A stretch of 55,287 bases of DNA from Streptomyces sp. AP-93. Lineage in GTDB: Bacteria > Actinomycetota > Actinomycetes > Streptomycetales > Streptomycetaceae. Location of the stretch: the NCBI RefSeq assembly GCF_022808175.1, contig NZ_JALGBX010000039.1:1-55287 (forward strand), read 5' to 3'. The translations under genes were made by a program, and so were the position numbers. Below, in pieces: positions 17,552 to 26,077 of the stretch (position 1 is its first letter; each line of letters begins with the position of its first letter). The notes under the pieces are model-generated. The model searched no databases. It saw nothing but the letters and a program-made list of their open reading frames with translations, and was not told the DNA's origin.

Positions 17552-18046
17552 ATGGCGAAGAGGTACGAGCGCTACGAAGGCTACGAAGGCTACGAAGACG
17601 ACACGGTCGGCGACGCGGGGCCCGGGGCGCCGCGGGGGCGGGCCCTGTGGGTGGACCAGCCGGCGGGGCGCAGGCGCATGCCGGACCCGGTGCGGAGATC
17701 GGCCGTGCGGGCGGTGCTGATCGTCGCGGTGACGCTGACGGACGCGACGATCGCCTTCTTCCTGACGGTCACCGGCTCTTGGCTGGCGCTCCCGCTGTCG
17801 CTGTGCGCGATAGCGGGGGTGGTCGTGGCCACGTGGGGCGTGCTCGACGTGCTGATCACCCGGCAGACGTGGAACCAGCGCTACGGGGTGCTCTCGGAGC
17901 CCAGCAGTACGGCGCGGGGCCGGCGGCGCGAGCGGCGCAGGGCGCGCCGGGAGGCGCGCTCGGCGCCTCCCCTGCCGCCCCGCATACCCGTGCGCGGCGA
18001 GGCGACCGGCATCTGGCCGCCGCAGACGGGCACGGGGCGGGGCTGA
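17552..18046 (+). CDS. Small membrane protein, hypothetical
   Basis: A 164-residue protein with a Tyr/Glu-rich tandem N-terminus (three units of RYEGYEGYE type) and two predicted transmembrane helices (about 58-108). The C-terminal tail is Arg-rich and cytoplasmic (TARGRRRERRRARREARSA). Function is unknown. The ATG at 17552 has GGGAGGGAG upstream at good spacing; a longer frame exists from 17414. It is divergent from cvnA across about 360 bp and convergent with the SMC gene (34 bp between stops). The intergenic part holds an AT-richer patch (ATTTAAAC near 17247) that probably carries the cvn promoter. Confidence 0.75.
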   Translation: MAKRYERYEGYEGYEDDTVGDAGPGAPRGRALWVDQPAGRRRMPDPVRRSAVRAVLIVAVTLTDATIAFFLTVTGSWLALPLSLCAIAGVVVATWGVLDVLITRQTWNQRYGVLSEPSSTARGRRRERRRARREARSAPPLPPRIPVRGEATGIWPPQTGTGRG

Positions 18047-18080
18047 GGCCCGCGGGATGAGGCGCCCCAGCTGCGGCGCT

Positions 18081-21000
18081 CTAGCTTCGGCGGTACATGC
18101 GGGTCGCCGTGATCTCGCCGTGGATCGTCTCCCCCTCCGCGAACTGCTGGGGCAGGCCCGGGCGCAGGTGTTCTTCGACGCTGATGTACTTGAGCCCCGC
18201 GCGCAGGTCGGCGTCGTTGCGCAGCCGGATGACCAGCGGGAACTCGGCGAGGGCCGTGGTGTCGAACAGGCCCGTGGTGTACAGCAGCTGGACGCCGAGG
18301 GCGTCCGAGACGGCCCGCTGGAGTTCCAGCAGGTACGTGGCGTTCGCGCGCCCGATCGGGTTGTCGAGGAAGAGCGTGCCCGCGTGCCGGTGCTTGTCGC
18401 GGCCCCGGTCGTTGCTGCGCAGCGCCGCCATCGTGCAGTACAGCGCGATCGCGGCGGTGAGCAGCTGGCCGCCGGAGAACACGTCGCCCATCTGGCCGAC
18501 CGGGACCCGCTCGGCGCGCAGCACCGCGTCGGGCTTGAGGATCTCCACCGCGATGCCCTTGGGTTCCAGGGCCGCCTGGACCCCGTGCAGCAGCAGCGAC
18601 ATGCCGTCGCGGCGGCCCTCGCCGAAGGAGGCGGTGCTGTTCTTCTTCACGGCGGCGCGGGTCGCCTCGTCGATGACCTCGCCGAGCCGCTCGGTGAGGG
18701 TGGCCTGGTCGGGCTCCTCGAAGCGGATGCGCAGGAACTCCTGGCCCGACCACTCCCCCAGGCCCTCGGGGAGCTGGGAGAGCCGCTGGGCGGAGCGCAG
18801 GGTGGCCAGGGCCGACTCCACGAGGCCGCGCAGCCGGTCCACGATGCTGTCCCGGTTGCGCTCCAGCTGCGCCAGCTCGTCGGTGAGGACGCGCAGCCGG
18901 GGGGCGAAGGCCACGGCCCAGGCCGCGGCGTGTTCGGGCAGGGCGGAGGCGGGCAGTTCGCGGATCTGCTGCCGCGCGGGGGTGCGTACCTGCTCGTAGC
19001 GGTTGGCGTTGGCGTGCCGGACCAGGATGTCGCTCGCCTCGCGGACGGCGGCCTCGGCGGCCGACAGGTCGGCGGCGCAGGCCCGTAGCGAGCGGCGGGC
19101 CTCGGTGGCGGACTGGCGGGCCTCCTCCAGGCTGCCGGGGTGGGCCACCGGCTCCTGCTCGTCCTCCGGGTGGGTGTGGTCGCGCAGGAGGTCGCGGAGC
19201 ATGGCCGCGGTCTCGTCGAAACCGCCCGCGCCCTCCTCGGCGGTGCGGTGGGCGCGCAGCAGGTCGGCGTGGGCCGCGCGGGCGGACTCCACGGCGGCGG
19301 TGTGGGCGGCGAGCTGGGCGGTGGCGGTGCGGAGCCCGGCCTGGGCGTCCTCGACGTTGTCGGGGATCAGCTCCTCGGGCAGCTCGGTGTGTGCCCCGCC
19401 CTCGGCGGGGGCGTGCCGTTCGGCCTCGCCGCGCAGCCGCCCGAGCTGCTCGCTCGCGGTGGAGGCGCGGGTCTCCAGCATCTGCACGAGGGCTTCGGCG
19501 CGGGCTGCCGCGGCCTGGCGGGAGGGGCCGTCGGCTCCGTCGGTGCCTTCGAGGAGCTGGGCGGCGCGGGTACGGACCTTGTTGGTGAGGCGGTCCAGTT
19601 CGGCGAGGGCCACGGACTCGTCGCTCTCGGCGCGGGCCTGTTCGGAGCGCAGGTCGGCGCCGACGCCGACCTTCTCGTAGAGCTGGGATGCGGCGCGGTA
19701 GGCCTCGCGCAGCGCCGGGAGCGGGGCCTTGGCCGTACCGTCGCCCTCCGGCAGCGGATCGGGGGCTCCGGCGATCTCGGCGCGCTCCGCGCGCAGCGCG
19801 CGGGCGGTGCGGCGGGCGTCGTCGGCGGCGCGCTGGGCGGCGCGGCGGTCCTCGTCGGCGGCGCGGGCCCGGTCGAGGCAGACCTCGGCGCGGGCCTCGG
19901 ACTCGGCGGCATCGTCGGCGAGTTCGCGCAGCTTGGCCTGCCAGCCGGCGCGCTCGCGCAGCCGGTACGCGAGGCCCGCGAGGGCGTCCGCGACGCGGCG
20001 GGCGCGCTGGGCGGTGTCCTGGCGCTCGTCGCGGACGCGGGCGGCGTCGGCGGCGGCCTCGTCGGCCTCGGCGCGTACGGTACGGGCCTCCGCGAGCTCG
20101 GCGTCGGTCTCCTCGGCGAAGCCGCGGGCGGCGGCCGCCTGCTCCGCGAGCTCGGCGAGACGGCCGGGCGGGCAGCCGGTGCGCCAGGACAGCAGCCGGG
20201 CGGCGAGCTCGCGGTCGCCGGACAGGCGGGCGGCGAGCTCGCGGATCTCGGTGTCGCGGGCGGTGGCGCGGGCGCGCAGCGCCTGGCGCTCCTCGTCGGC
20301 GGCGTGCTCGTCGTGCATGGCCGGGTTCGGCGGAACGATGAAGATGCCGGAGGTGCCGGACCCCGTGGCGTCGCCGGCCGGGGGAACCGGCGCCAGCAGG
20401 GCGGCGGCGGTGCCGACGGCGACGGTGGAGCGGGGCAGCAGGGCGGCGCCGGAGAGGACCTCGCGGGCCCTGGAGTGGGTGTCGGGGTCGGTGATGACCA
20501 CGCCGTCGACGAGTTCGGGGCGGGCGGCGAGGACGGCGGCGTGGTCGGCCGGGTCCACGGACTGGGCGAGGTAGCGCCAGCCGGGGAGGGCCGGGATGCC
20601 GTGTTCGCCGAGGAACTCGACGGTGGCGAGGACGTCGGGGCCGGGCGGCAGCAGGCCGCCGTCGCCGAGGGCGCCGAGGATGCGGGAGTCGTCGGCGGCG
20701 GCGGTGCGCAGGTCGAAGAGCTGGCGTTCGGCGGTCGCGACTCCGTCGGTGAGCAGGGTGCGGAGGTCGTCGGCGCCCCGGTCCAGGTCCTCGGCGGTGA
20801 GCCAGCCGGTGGCGGCGGCGCGGACTGCGCCCGGGGCGGCGGGGGCGCCTGCGGCACCGGCGCCGGTGCCGCCGGGCGTGGCGGGGTGCCCCGCGGGCGG
20901 GGTTCCGGCGGAGCCCCGGCCGGGGGCGTCGGCCCCCGGCCGGCTGGGAGGCGTACCGCCGTCGGCCCGCGGGGACGGGTCGGGGGTGCCGGGGGCCGAC

Positions 21001-22841
21001 GGGGCTCCCAGGAGGGCGGCCAGGCGCGGGGCCCCGGCGAGGGAGGCGGCGGCCCGGTGCTCGGCGTCGTGGGCCGCCTCGGCCGCGTCGGCGGCGTCCG
21101 CCGCGCGGGCGGCGGTGAGTTCCGCGCGGGATTCCGCCGCGGCGGCCTCGCGGGCGGCCTCGGCGGCTGCGCGGGAGGCCTCGCGGGACTCGTCCCAGGC
21201 GGCCACGGCCGTCTTCTCCGCGTCGGCGGCGGCCAGGGCGGCGCGCGCCGGGTCGGCGTCGGGGGCGGAGTCGTCGAGCCAGCCGGCCCGGACGGCCTCG
21301 GCGGTCTCCTGCTGGACCTCGGCGAGGCGGGCGCGCAGGTGCTCGGCCTCGCTGCGGGCCCGCTGGGCGGCCGTGGCGGCGGCGGTGGCGGCGCGATGGG
21401 AGGCTTCGCCGGTCTCCTGGAGGGCGGCGGAGCGCTCCTCCTCCTCGTTGGCGGCGCGCTCGCCCTGCTCGGCGGCGGCGTGCAGGGCCCGTACGAGCTC
21501 GGTGGCGGCGGTGGCGCGGGCGGCGAGCGCCGGGGCGGCGTCCCGCTCGGCTTCCAGGATCGCGGCGGCGACCCGGGCGGAGCGGTCGGCGGCGGAGCGG
21601 TGGCGCAGGACGTGCTCGGCGGCCTGCCAGGCGGAGTGCAGGGTGCGGGCTTCGAGCAGCTCGCGGCGCTGCGCGGCGGCGGCCTTGTCGGCGACGGTCA
21701 GGGCCAGCGAGGCGTGCCGGTAGGCGAGTTCGGCCGAGACGGCGGCGCTGCGGGTGCGTGCGGACTCGGCGGCGGTGACCTGGTGGGCGGCTGCGGTGAC
21801 CCGCTGCGCGAGGTCGGCGGCGCGGCCGCGCTCCTCGCCGGCGCGGGCGGACAGGCGCCGGGCGAGGGTGCGCGTACGGCGTTCGGCCCCGGCGTGGACG
21901 TCGCGGAGCCGGGAGCGGGCCGCGGCGGCCTCGACGATCTTGGTGAGGAGGTCTACGGAGCCTGCGGTGAACTCCCGCTCGGCCATCAGCTCGGCGCGGC
22001 GGCCGAGCTTGTTGCCGAAGCCGTGGACGAGGTCGGCGAGGCCGTCCGTGTCCCGGGTGTCGGTGACGGCGCGCAGCAGCAGGTCGGTGAAGTCGGAGTC
22101 CTTCTTGACCGCGAAGAGGCCGGCGGCCTCGCCCTCGTCGGCGTTCATCTCGCGCTGGTAGCGGAAGAGTTCGGGGTCGAGGCCGACCTCGGTGAGGTGC
22201 TCGTTCCAGCGGTCGTGGATCTCCTCGAAGTACACCTCCAGGTGCGGGTACGCCTTGCCCGCCTCGGTCAGGGCGTCGCGGAAGCCCTTCATGGTGCGGC
22301 GCCGGCCCTGGGCGCCGGAGGCTCCTTCCACGGGCGGGCGCACCGAAGTGGCCTCGGACACCGGGAGGTTGTCCAGGCTGAGGCCCGGGCCGGGGCGGAA
22401 GGAGTACCAGGCCTCGGCGAACTTGCGCGGGTCGTTGGAGACTTGGCGGCCGCGCCATTCGCTGACCTTGCCGACGACCACGCACTCGCCGGTCTGGGTG
22501 TGCTGCCATTCCAGCGCCACGTGTCCGCAGTCGTCGGCCAGCAGGAACTTGCGCAGGACGCCGGAGCTCGCGCCGCCGAGGGTGTTGCGGTGGCCGGGCA
22601 GCATCACCGAGAAGATCAGCTTGAGCAGGACGGACTTGCCGCCGCCGTTCTCCAGGAAGAGCACGCCGGCGGGGGCGGGGCGGCGGGGCGGGCCGGTGGG
22701 CTCGTCCTCGAAGAACTCCGCCTGGGTGGGCGCCGGGTGGGGCACCGGCTCGCCGACTCCGCGCAGGTCGAGCACGGTGTCGGCGTAGCGCGCGCCGGCG
22801 GGCCCGATGGAGTAGAGGCGGATCCGGGACAGCTCGTACAT
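18081..22841 (-). CDS. SMC-type ATPase of a MukB/MksB/JetC-like complex
   Basis: A 1586-residue SMC/RecN-like ATPase. The N-terminal head has Walker A ENGGGKS (64-70) after YSIGPAGARYADTVLDL. Two long Ala/Glu/Arg-rich coiled-coil arms flank a central hinge-like globular domain (GDGGLLPPGPDVLATVEFLGEHGIP), preceded by a Pro/Gly-rich loop. The C-terminal head has the signature VFSGGQLLTAA (1454-) and Walker B TLFLDNP, where Asp1493 is followed by Asn1494 instead of the usual catalytic Glu. It lies last in a leftward operon with kleisin-like and MukE-like genes, as in MukBEF, MksBEF and JetABC loci. It probably extrudes or restrains DNA loops or excludes foreign DNA; family assignment rests on architecture and context. 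Confidence 0.85.
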   Translation of the reverse strand: MYELSRIRLYSIGPAGARYADTVLDLRGVGEPVPHPAPTQAEFFEDEPTGPPRRPAPAGVLFLENGGGKSVLLKLIFSVMLPGHRNTLGGASSGVLRKFLLADDCGHVALEWQHTQTGECVVVGKVSEWRGRQVSNDPRKFAEAWYSFRPGPGLSLDNLPVSEATSVRPPVEGASGAQGRRRTMKGFRDALTEAGKAYPHLEVYFEEIHDRWNEHLTEVGLDPELFRYQREMNADEGEAAGLFAVKKDSDFTDLLLRAVTDTRDTDGLADLVHGFGNKLGRRAELMAEREFTAGSVDLLTKIVEAAAARSRLRDVHAGAERRTRTLARRLSARAGEERGRAADLAQRVTAAAHQVTAAESARTRSAAVSAELAYRHASLALTVADKAAAAQRRELLEARTLHSAWQAAEHVLRHRSAADRSARVAAAILEAERDAAPALAARATAATELVRALHAAAEQGERAANEEEERSAALQETGEASHRAATAAATAAQRARSEAEHLRARLAEVQQETAEAVRAGWLDDSAPDADPARAALAAADAEKTAVAAWDESREASRAAAEAAREAAAAESRAELTAARAADAADAAEAAHDAEHRAAASLAGAPRLAALLGAPSAPGTPDPSPRADGGTPPSRPGADAPGRGSAGTPPAGHPATPGGTGAGAAGAPAAPGAVRAAATGWLTAEDLDRGADDLRTLLTDGVATAERQLFDLRTAAADDSRILGALGDGGLLPPGPDVLATVEFLGEHGIPALPGWRYLAQSVDPADHAAVLAARPELVDGVVITDPDTHSRAREVLSGAALLPRSTVAVGTAAALLAPVPPAGDATGSGTSGIFIVPPNPAMHDEHAADEERQALRARATARDTEIRELAARLSGDRELAARLLSWRTGCPPGRLAELAEQAAAARGFAEETDAELAEARTVRAEADEAAADAARVRDERQDTAQRARRVADALAGLAYRLRERAGWQAKLRELADDAAESEARAEVCLDRARAADEDRRAAQRAADDARRTARALRAERAEIAGAPDPLPEGDGTAKAPLPALREAYRAASQLYEKVGVGADLRSEQARAESDESVALAELDRLTNKVRTRAAQLLEGTDGADGPSRQAAAARAEALVQMLETRASTASEQLGRLRGEAERHAPAEGGAHTELPEELIPDNVEDAQAGLRTATAQLAAHTAAVESARAAHADLLRAHRTAEEGAGGFDETAAMLRDLLRDHTHPEDEQEPVAHPGSLEEARQSATEARRSLRACAADLSAAEAAVREASDILVRHANANRYEQVRTPARQQIRELPASALPEHAAAWAVAFAPRLRVLTDELAQLERNRDSIVDRLRGLVESALATLRSAQRLSQLPEGLGEWSGQEFLRIRFEEPDQATLTERLGEVIDEATRAAVKKNSTASFGEGRRDGMSLLLHGVQAALEPKGIAVEILKPDAVLRAERVPVGQMGDVFSGGQLLTAAIALYCTMAALRSNDRGRDKHRHAGTLFLDNPIGRANATYLLELQRAVSDALGVQLLYTTGLFDTTALAEFPLVIRLRNDADLRAGLKYISVEEHLRPGLPQQFAEGETIHGEITATRMYRRS

Positions 22842-22954
22842 GGCGGCGGACTCTCGTGGTCTTTCGTAGGTCGTACGGGGACGGGGTGGCGGGCGGCGCG
22901 GGTGGCGCGGGTGGGGTGGGTGGGGTGGGTGGCCCGGGCGGTTGGGGGGGCGGC

Positions 22955-23878
22955 TCAGGCGTGGAAGGGCAGGCCCGCGTCGGCGGCGAGCTCCAGGTCG
23001 TCGCCCTCGGGCGGCGGCAGCAGGCTGGCGGAGCCGTCGCTGACGGGGACCACGCCCAGGTCGAGGAGCTCGGCCATGGCCGCGCTGCCCGCCATGTCGC
23101 GGACCTGGAGCTGGTAGCGGGGGGTGGTGCGGTACGTGCCTCCGGCCTCGTCCCCGGTGCGCTGGAGGAAGCCGGAGTCGGTGAGGAAGGCGGCGGCCTT
23201 GCCGACGATGCCGGTGGTGGAACCGGCCAGCCGGCGGGCGTCCTTGGTGGCGCCGGTCGCGCTGCGGCGGGTGTAGACCCGCCAGGCGGCCTCCAGGCCG
23301 GGGGCGTCGGAGGCCGGGTCGGTGTTCTCGCCGAGTTCCTCGGCGCGCTCCTCCAGGCGGCGGCAGGTCTGCCGGACGAAGGCGTCGACGCCGTTGACGG
23401 TGATCCGGCCGATGTAGCCGTCGTCGGCGAGGTCCTCGGGGCGGGGGAAGGCCAGGGCCGCCACGGCGAGGTGGGCGAGGCCGTGCAGGAAGCGGTCCGC
23501 GGAGTCGGCGGTGGTGCGGCGGGCGTAGTCGCCCATGCGGACGGCGAAGACGGAGTCCTCACCGGCGGCGACGGCCATGCCTGCGCGGGGGGACACCTCC
23601 AGGACGACGAGGCCGAGGCCGGTGGCGACGGCGTCGGCGAGCCGGGCGAAGGCGGGGTCCTCGCGGTAGCGGCGCAGCAGTTCGGCGTACTCGGCGTCGC
23701 GGGCGGGCAGCAGCTTGGGCTGGAGCCCGAACGCGACGAGGCGGGCCGCGTCTGCGGCGTCCGCCGGGGTCACGGGGGTGGGGCCCGGTGGTGCCGGTGC
23801 CGGTGCTGGTGCCGAGGCTGAGGCCGACTGTGCGTCGGGCTCGCTCCACGCGGGGTGCTCGGCGTGGTGGTCGCTCAC
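22955..23878 (-). CDS. MukE/MksE/JetB-like subunit (small SMC-complex protein)
   Basis: A 307-residue soluble protein between the kleisin-like and SMC genes. After an Ala/Pro-rich linker (about 14-40) it has helical, winged-helix-like content: DSADRFLHGLAHLAVAALAFPRPEDLADDGYIGRITVNGVDAFVRQTCRRLEE in two blocks, then VGKAAAFLTDSGFLQRTGDEAGGTYRTTPRYQLQVRDMAG, a typical wHTH end. This suits the MukE-type dimer that bridges kleisin and SMC. Assignment is from position, size and secondary-structure pattern. The GTG at 23878 has GAGGAGA 8 nt upstream and overlaps the stop of the preceding ORF by 4 bp (GTGA). A 113-bp G-rich gap separates it from the SMC gene. Confidence 0.72.
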   Translation of the reverse strand: MSDHHAEHPAWSEPDAQSASASAPAPAPAPPGPTPVTPADAADAARLVAFGLQPKLLPARDAEYAELLRRYREDPAFARLADAVATGLGLVVLEVSPRAGMAVAAGEDSVFAVRMGDYARRTTADSADRFLHGLAHLAVAALAFPRPEDLADDGYIGRITVNGVDAFVRQTCRRLEERAEELGENTDPASDAPGLEAAWRVYTRRSATGATKDARRLAGSTTGIVGKAAAFLTDSGFLQRTGDEAGGTYRTTPRYQLQVRDMAGSAAMAELLDLGVVPVSDGSASLLPPPEGDDLELAADAGLPFHA

Positions 23879-24438
23879 GGGTGGGTCTCCTCGGCGGTGC
23901 GGGTGCTGGTGCTGGTGCGAGTGCGGGTGTGCGGGGCACCTGCGGTGTGCGGGACGGCGGCTCGCGTCCGGGCGTGCGCGGGTGGCCGTGCGGCGGTGGG
24001 GCAGGCAGGCCCGGCGGCGGTAGCGGAGCCGGCGGTCACCGCCACAGCGGCGGCGGCAGCGGGGCCCGCTGCGGGGGCGGACCTTCCCCCACCCCGCCCC
24101 TTCCCGAAAGCAGGGGCAAGCCCCCACACCCCCGGGTGGGACCGGGCCGCCAGGGGCTCCGCCCCGGCGACGGAGCCTGCGGGCCCGCCGGGGCCGGCGA
24201 CACCGCCGCGCACGGGCGTGGGGCCGGACCCGCCGCGCGAGGGCGCAGGGCCCGACCCGGGGCGTGCAGCAGGGCCGGGCAAGGGCGCGGGGCCGATCAG
24301 CACTCCCCCGCCACGGGAGCCAGGGCCCAGCCCGAGGTGTGCAGGCCAGCCGGGCGCAGGGGTTGGGCGGGTGGCAGGGTCGCGGGAGGGTGTGTGTGCG
24401 GGGCGGGCGGTTAGCGGGGTGGTGGGGCGGCGGGTCAT
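23875..24438 (-). CDS. Candidate Pro/Ala/Gly-rich ORF inside the SMC operon
   Basis: A 187-codon open frame whose ATG overlaps the kleisin-like stop by 4 bp (ATGA) and whose stop overlaps the MukE-like GTG by 4 bp (GTGA). The product would be low-complexity, rich in Pro, Ala, Gly, Thr and Arg, with no cysteine cluster, membrane segment or recognisable domain. It could be a disordered subunit, a translational bridge, or GC-rich intergenic DNA kept open by composition. The stretch includes a hairpin-like segment (GGGGCTCCGCCCC near 24146) resembling the intergenic repeats elsewhere in the window. If it is not coding, this is a 556-bp gap with repeats. Confidence 0.35.
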   Translation of the reverse strand: MTRRPTTPLTARPAHTPSRDPATRPTPAPGWPAHLGLGPGSRGGGVLIGPAPLPGPAARPGSGPAPSRGGSGPTPVRGGVAGPGGPAGSVAGAEPLAARSHPGVWGLAPAFGKGRGGGRSAPAAGPAAAAAVAVTAGSATAAGPACPTAARPPAHARTRAAVPHTAGAPHTRTRTSTSTRTAEETHP

Positions 24439-25958
24439 GCCGCCTCCGTGCGGTCTGCCGTCATGGCTGCCGCGTCGAGGAGGGCGGTGCCGACGATGAG
24501 GTCCGCGCCGCCGAATTCGGGGTCTTCGAGTTCCGTGCCGTCGTCGACCGCGAAGAGGAGCCGCTCCTCGCCCTGGCGGTACGCCGTGCCCACCGCCGGG
24601 CTCGCCGCGTGGACCGCCAGCAGGGCGACCAGGTAGGGCAGGTCGGGATCGGAGCGGCGGGCCTCCGCCAGGAGACCGGACAGGCGGCGCGGGGCGTCGT
24701 GCGGGAGTTCCAGGAGTGCCATCGCGGCGGCGAGCTGCTCCTCGCTGAAGCGGCTGTCGTCGGGGGTGGCGATCAGGTCCGGCTCCGGCATCTCCACGCC
24801 GAGGTGTTCGCGCTCCACCGGCGGGGTCAGCAGGATCTCCACCAGGTCCGCGACGCGGACGGAGACGGGGGTGCGCAGGCCGGCGCCCGACGCGAAGAAG
24901 GCGTCCGTGACCCGGATGGCCTGCGCGACGGGGAGAGGGAGGGCGGGGGCCACCAGTTGCCCGTACAGGTCGATGCCGGTGCGCGGCGCGGGGGCCGCGA
25001 AGGCCTGGCGGTCCTGTTCGGCGCGGAAGAGCGGGCCCGCGTCGAGCAGTCGGGACTGGAGCTGGGTGTGGCGGCGGATGCAGTCCTTGACGATGTCGAC
25101 GAGCTCGGCGGCGCGCCGCTTGTTGTCCCCCGTCTTCGAATCAGGCACAGCTTCCGCCTCGTCGCGGGCCTTGCGGATGTTGGTCAGGATCGCGTTCTCG
25201 TGGCGGTAGCGGTCGGCGACGTGGTCCAGGGCCTCCGCGATCATGTCGGGGACGGTCACCAGCCAGTCCACGGCCCGCACGTTGCGCCGGGTCGCGTCGA
25301 GCGTGCGGCGCAGGGTCTCGGCGTACTGGACGGTGCGGTAGCGGGCCTGTTCGGCGGCGAGCTGGGCGTCGGCGAGCCGGCCCCGGCTGATCAGGACCTC
25401 CAGCTTGACCTCGGCGGCGATCTGCGCGCTGGTGACGTCCGTGTCGAGGGCGCCGACCAGGACGTTGACGGCCTCATCCGTGGTGCGCAGGTACACCGTG
25501 CCGCCGTAGCCCGGGACTTCCTCGATGAGCTTGAAGTCGTAGTCGCGGCGGACGTACACCCCGTCCGGGCCGAACGTGCCGTAGATCGCGCGGAATCCGC
25601 GGTCGACGCTGCCGACGTTGATCAGGTTCTCCAGCACCCAGCGGGCCACCCGCTCGTGCTCGGCCGCGGGGCGCGCAGGTGCCTGGGCGGCGACGCGCGG
25701 CAGCAGGCGGGCCACTATCTGCTCGTGGTCCGCGCCGGTGTCGAAGTCCATGTTGAGCGTGACCAGGTCGATCGCGGCGAGCGCGACCTCCGCCATCGCG
25801 TAGACCCCGTACTCGCCGGCCAGATTGGCCTTGCGTACGTCGAGGTCGTGCAGCGGGGCGGTGCAGGCGAGCGCGCGCAGCCGCCGGGCCAGGCCCTCGT
25901 CGGCGGCCGGGCCCGACGCCGGAGAGGGAAGGGTCTTCGCCGGGGCAGGGAGAGTCAC
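24435..25958 (-). CDS. Kleisin-like subunit (MukF/MksF/JetA-like)
   Basis: A 507-residue soluble protein heading the SMC operon. The N-terminal part looks like winged helices (RVARWVLENLINVGSVDRGFRAIYG...GVYVRRDYDFKLIEEVPG, then TVYLRTTDEAVNVLVG). A long helical middle (EVKLEVLISRGRLADAQLAAEQARYRTVQYAETLRRTLD...) resembles the MukF/JetA helical region, and a C-terminal domain follows. Context with MukE-like and SMC genes drives the call. The GTG at 25958 is preferred: TAGTCT lies 6 nt before it, suggesting a leaderless mRNA; a TTG at 25964 is the alternative. It is divergent from pxpA by 119 bp. Confidence 0.72.
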   Translation of the reverse strand: MTLPAPAKTLPSPASGPAADEGLARRLRALACTAPLHDLDVRKANLAGEYGVYAMAEVALAAIDLVTLNMDFDTGADHEQIVARLLPRVAAQAPARPAAEHERVARWVLENLINVGSVDRGFRAIYGTFGPDGVYVRRDYDFKLIEEVPGYGGTVYLRTTDEAVNVLVGALDTDVTSAQIAAEVKLEVLISRGRLADAQLAAEQARYRTVQYAETLRRTLDATRRNVRAVDWLVTVPDMIAEALDHVADRYRHENAILTNIRKARDEAEAVPDSKTGDNKRRAAELVDIVKDCIRRHTQLQSRLLDAGPLFRAEQDRQAFAAPAPRTGIDLYGQLVAPALPLPVAQAIRVTDAFFASGAGLRTPVSVRVADLVEILLTPPVEREHLGVEMPEPDLIATPDDSRFSEEQLAAAMALLELPHDAPRRLSGLLAEARRSDPDLPYLVALLAVHAASPAVGTAYRQGEERLLFAVDDGTELEDPEFGGADLIVGTALLDAAAMTADRTEAA

Positions 25959-25987
25959 GGGCAAAGACTAGGCGCTGACCCTGACAA

Positions 25988-26003
25988 CATCCCAAACGGG
26001 ATG
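25988..26003. promoter_or_regulatory. Candidate operator between SMC operon and pxpABC
   Basis: CATCCC-AAAC-GGGATG is a perfect 6-bp inverted repeat. It lies about 30 bp upstream of the SMC-operon start codon and about 75 bp from pxpA. It covers the expected -35 area of the leftward promoter whose -10 could be TAGTCT at 25965-25970. It may control the SMC operon, and possibly both divergent units. Confidence 0.4.
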
Positions 26004-26077
26004 GTTCGCCCGATCCTCCCGCCGTCCTCGCGCCGTCGGACGAGAGCGCGGCCCGCGCCCTGTTCTACGCTCACCGC

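Noticed and set aside
19140..23117. 1325-codon plus-strand frame opposite the SMC gene
   Set aside because: Shadow of coiled-coil coding DNA; Gly/Ala/Val-rich, no domain, while the minus strand has complete SMC motifs.
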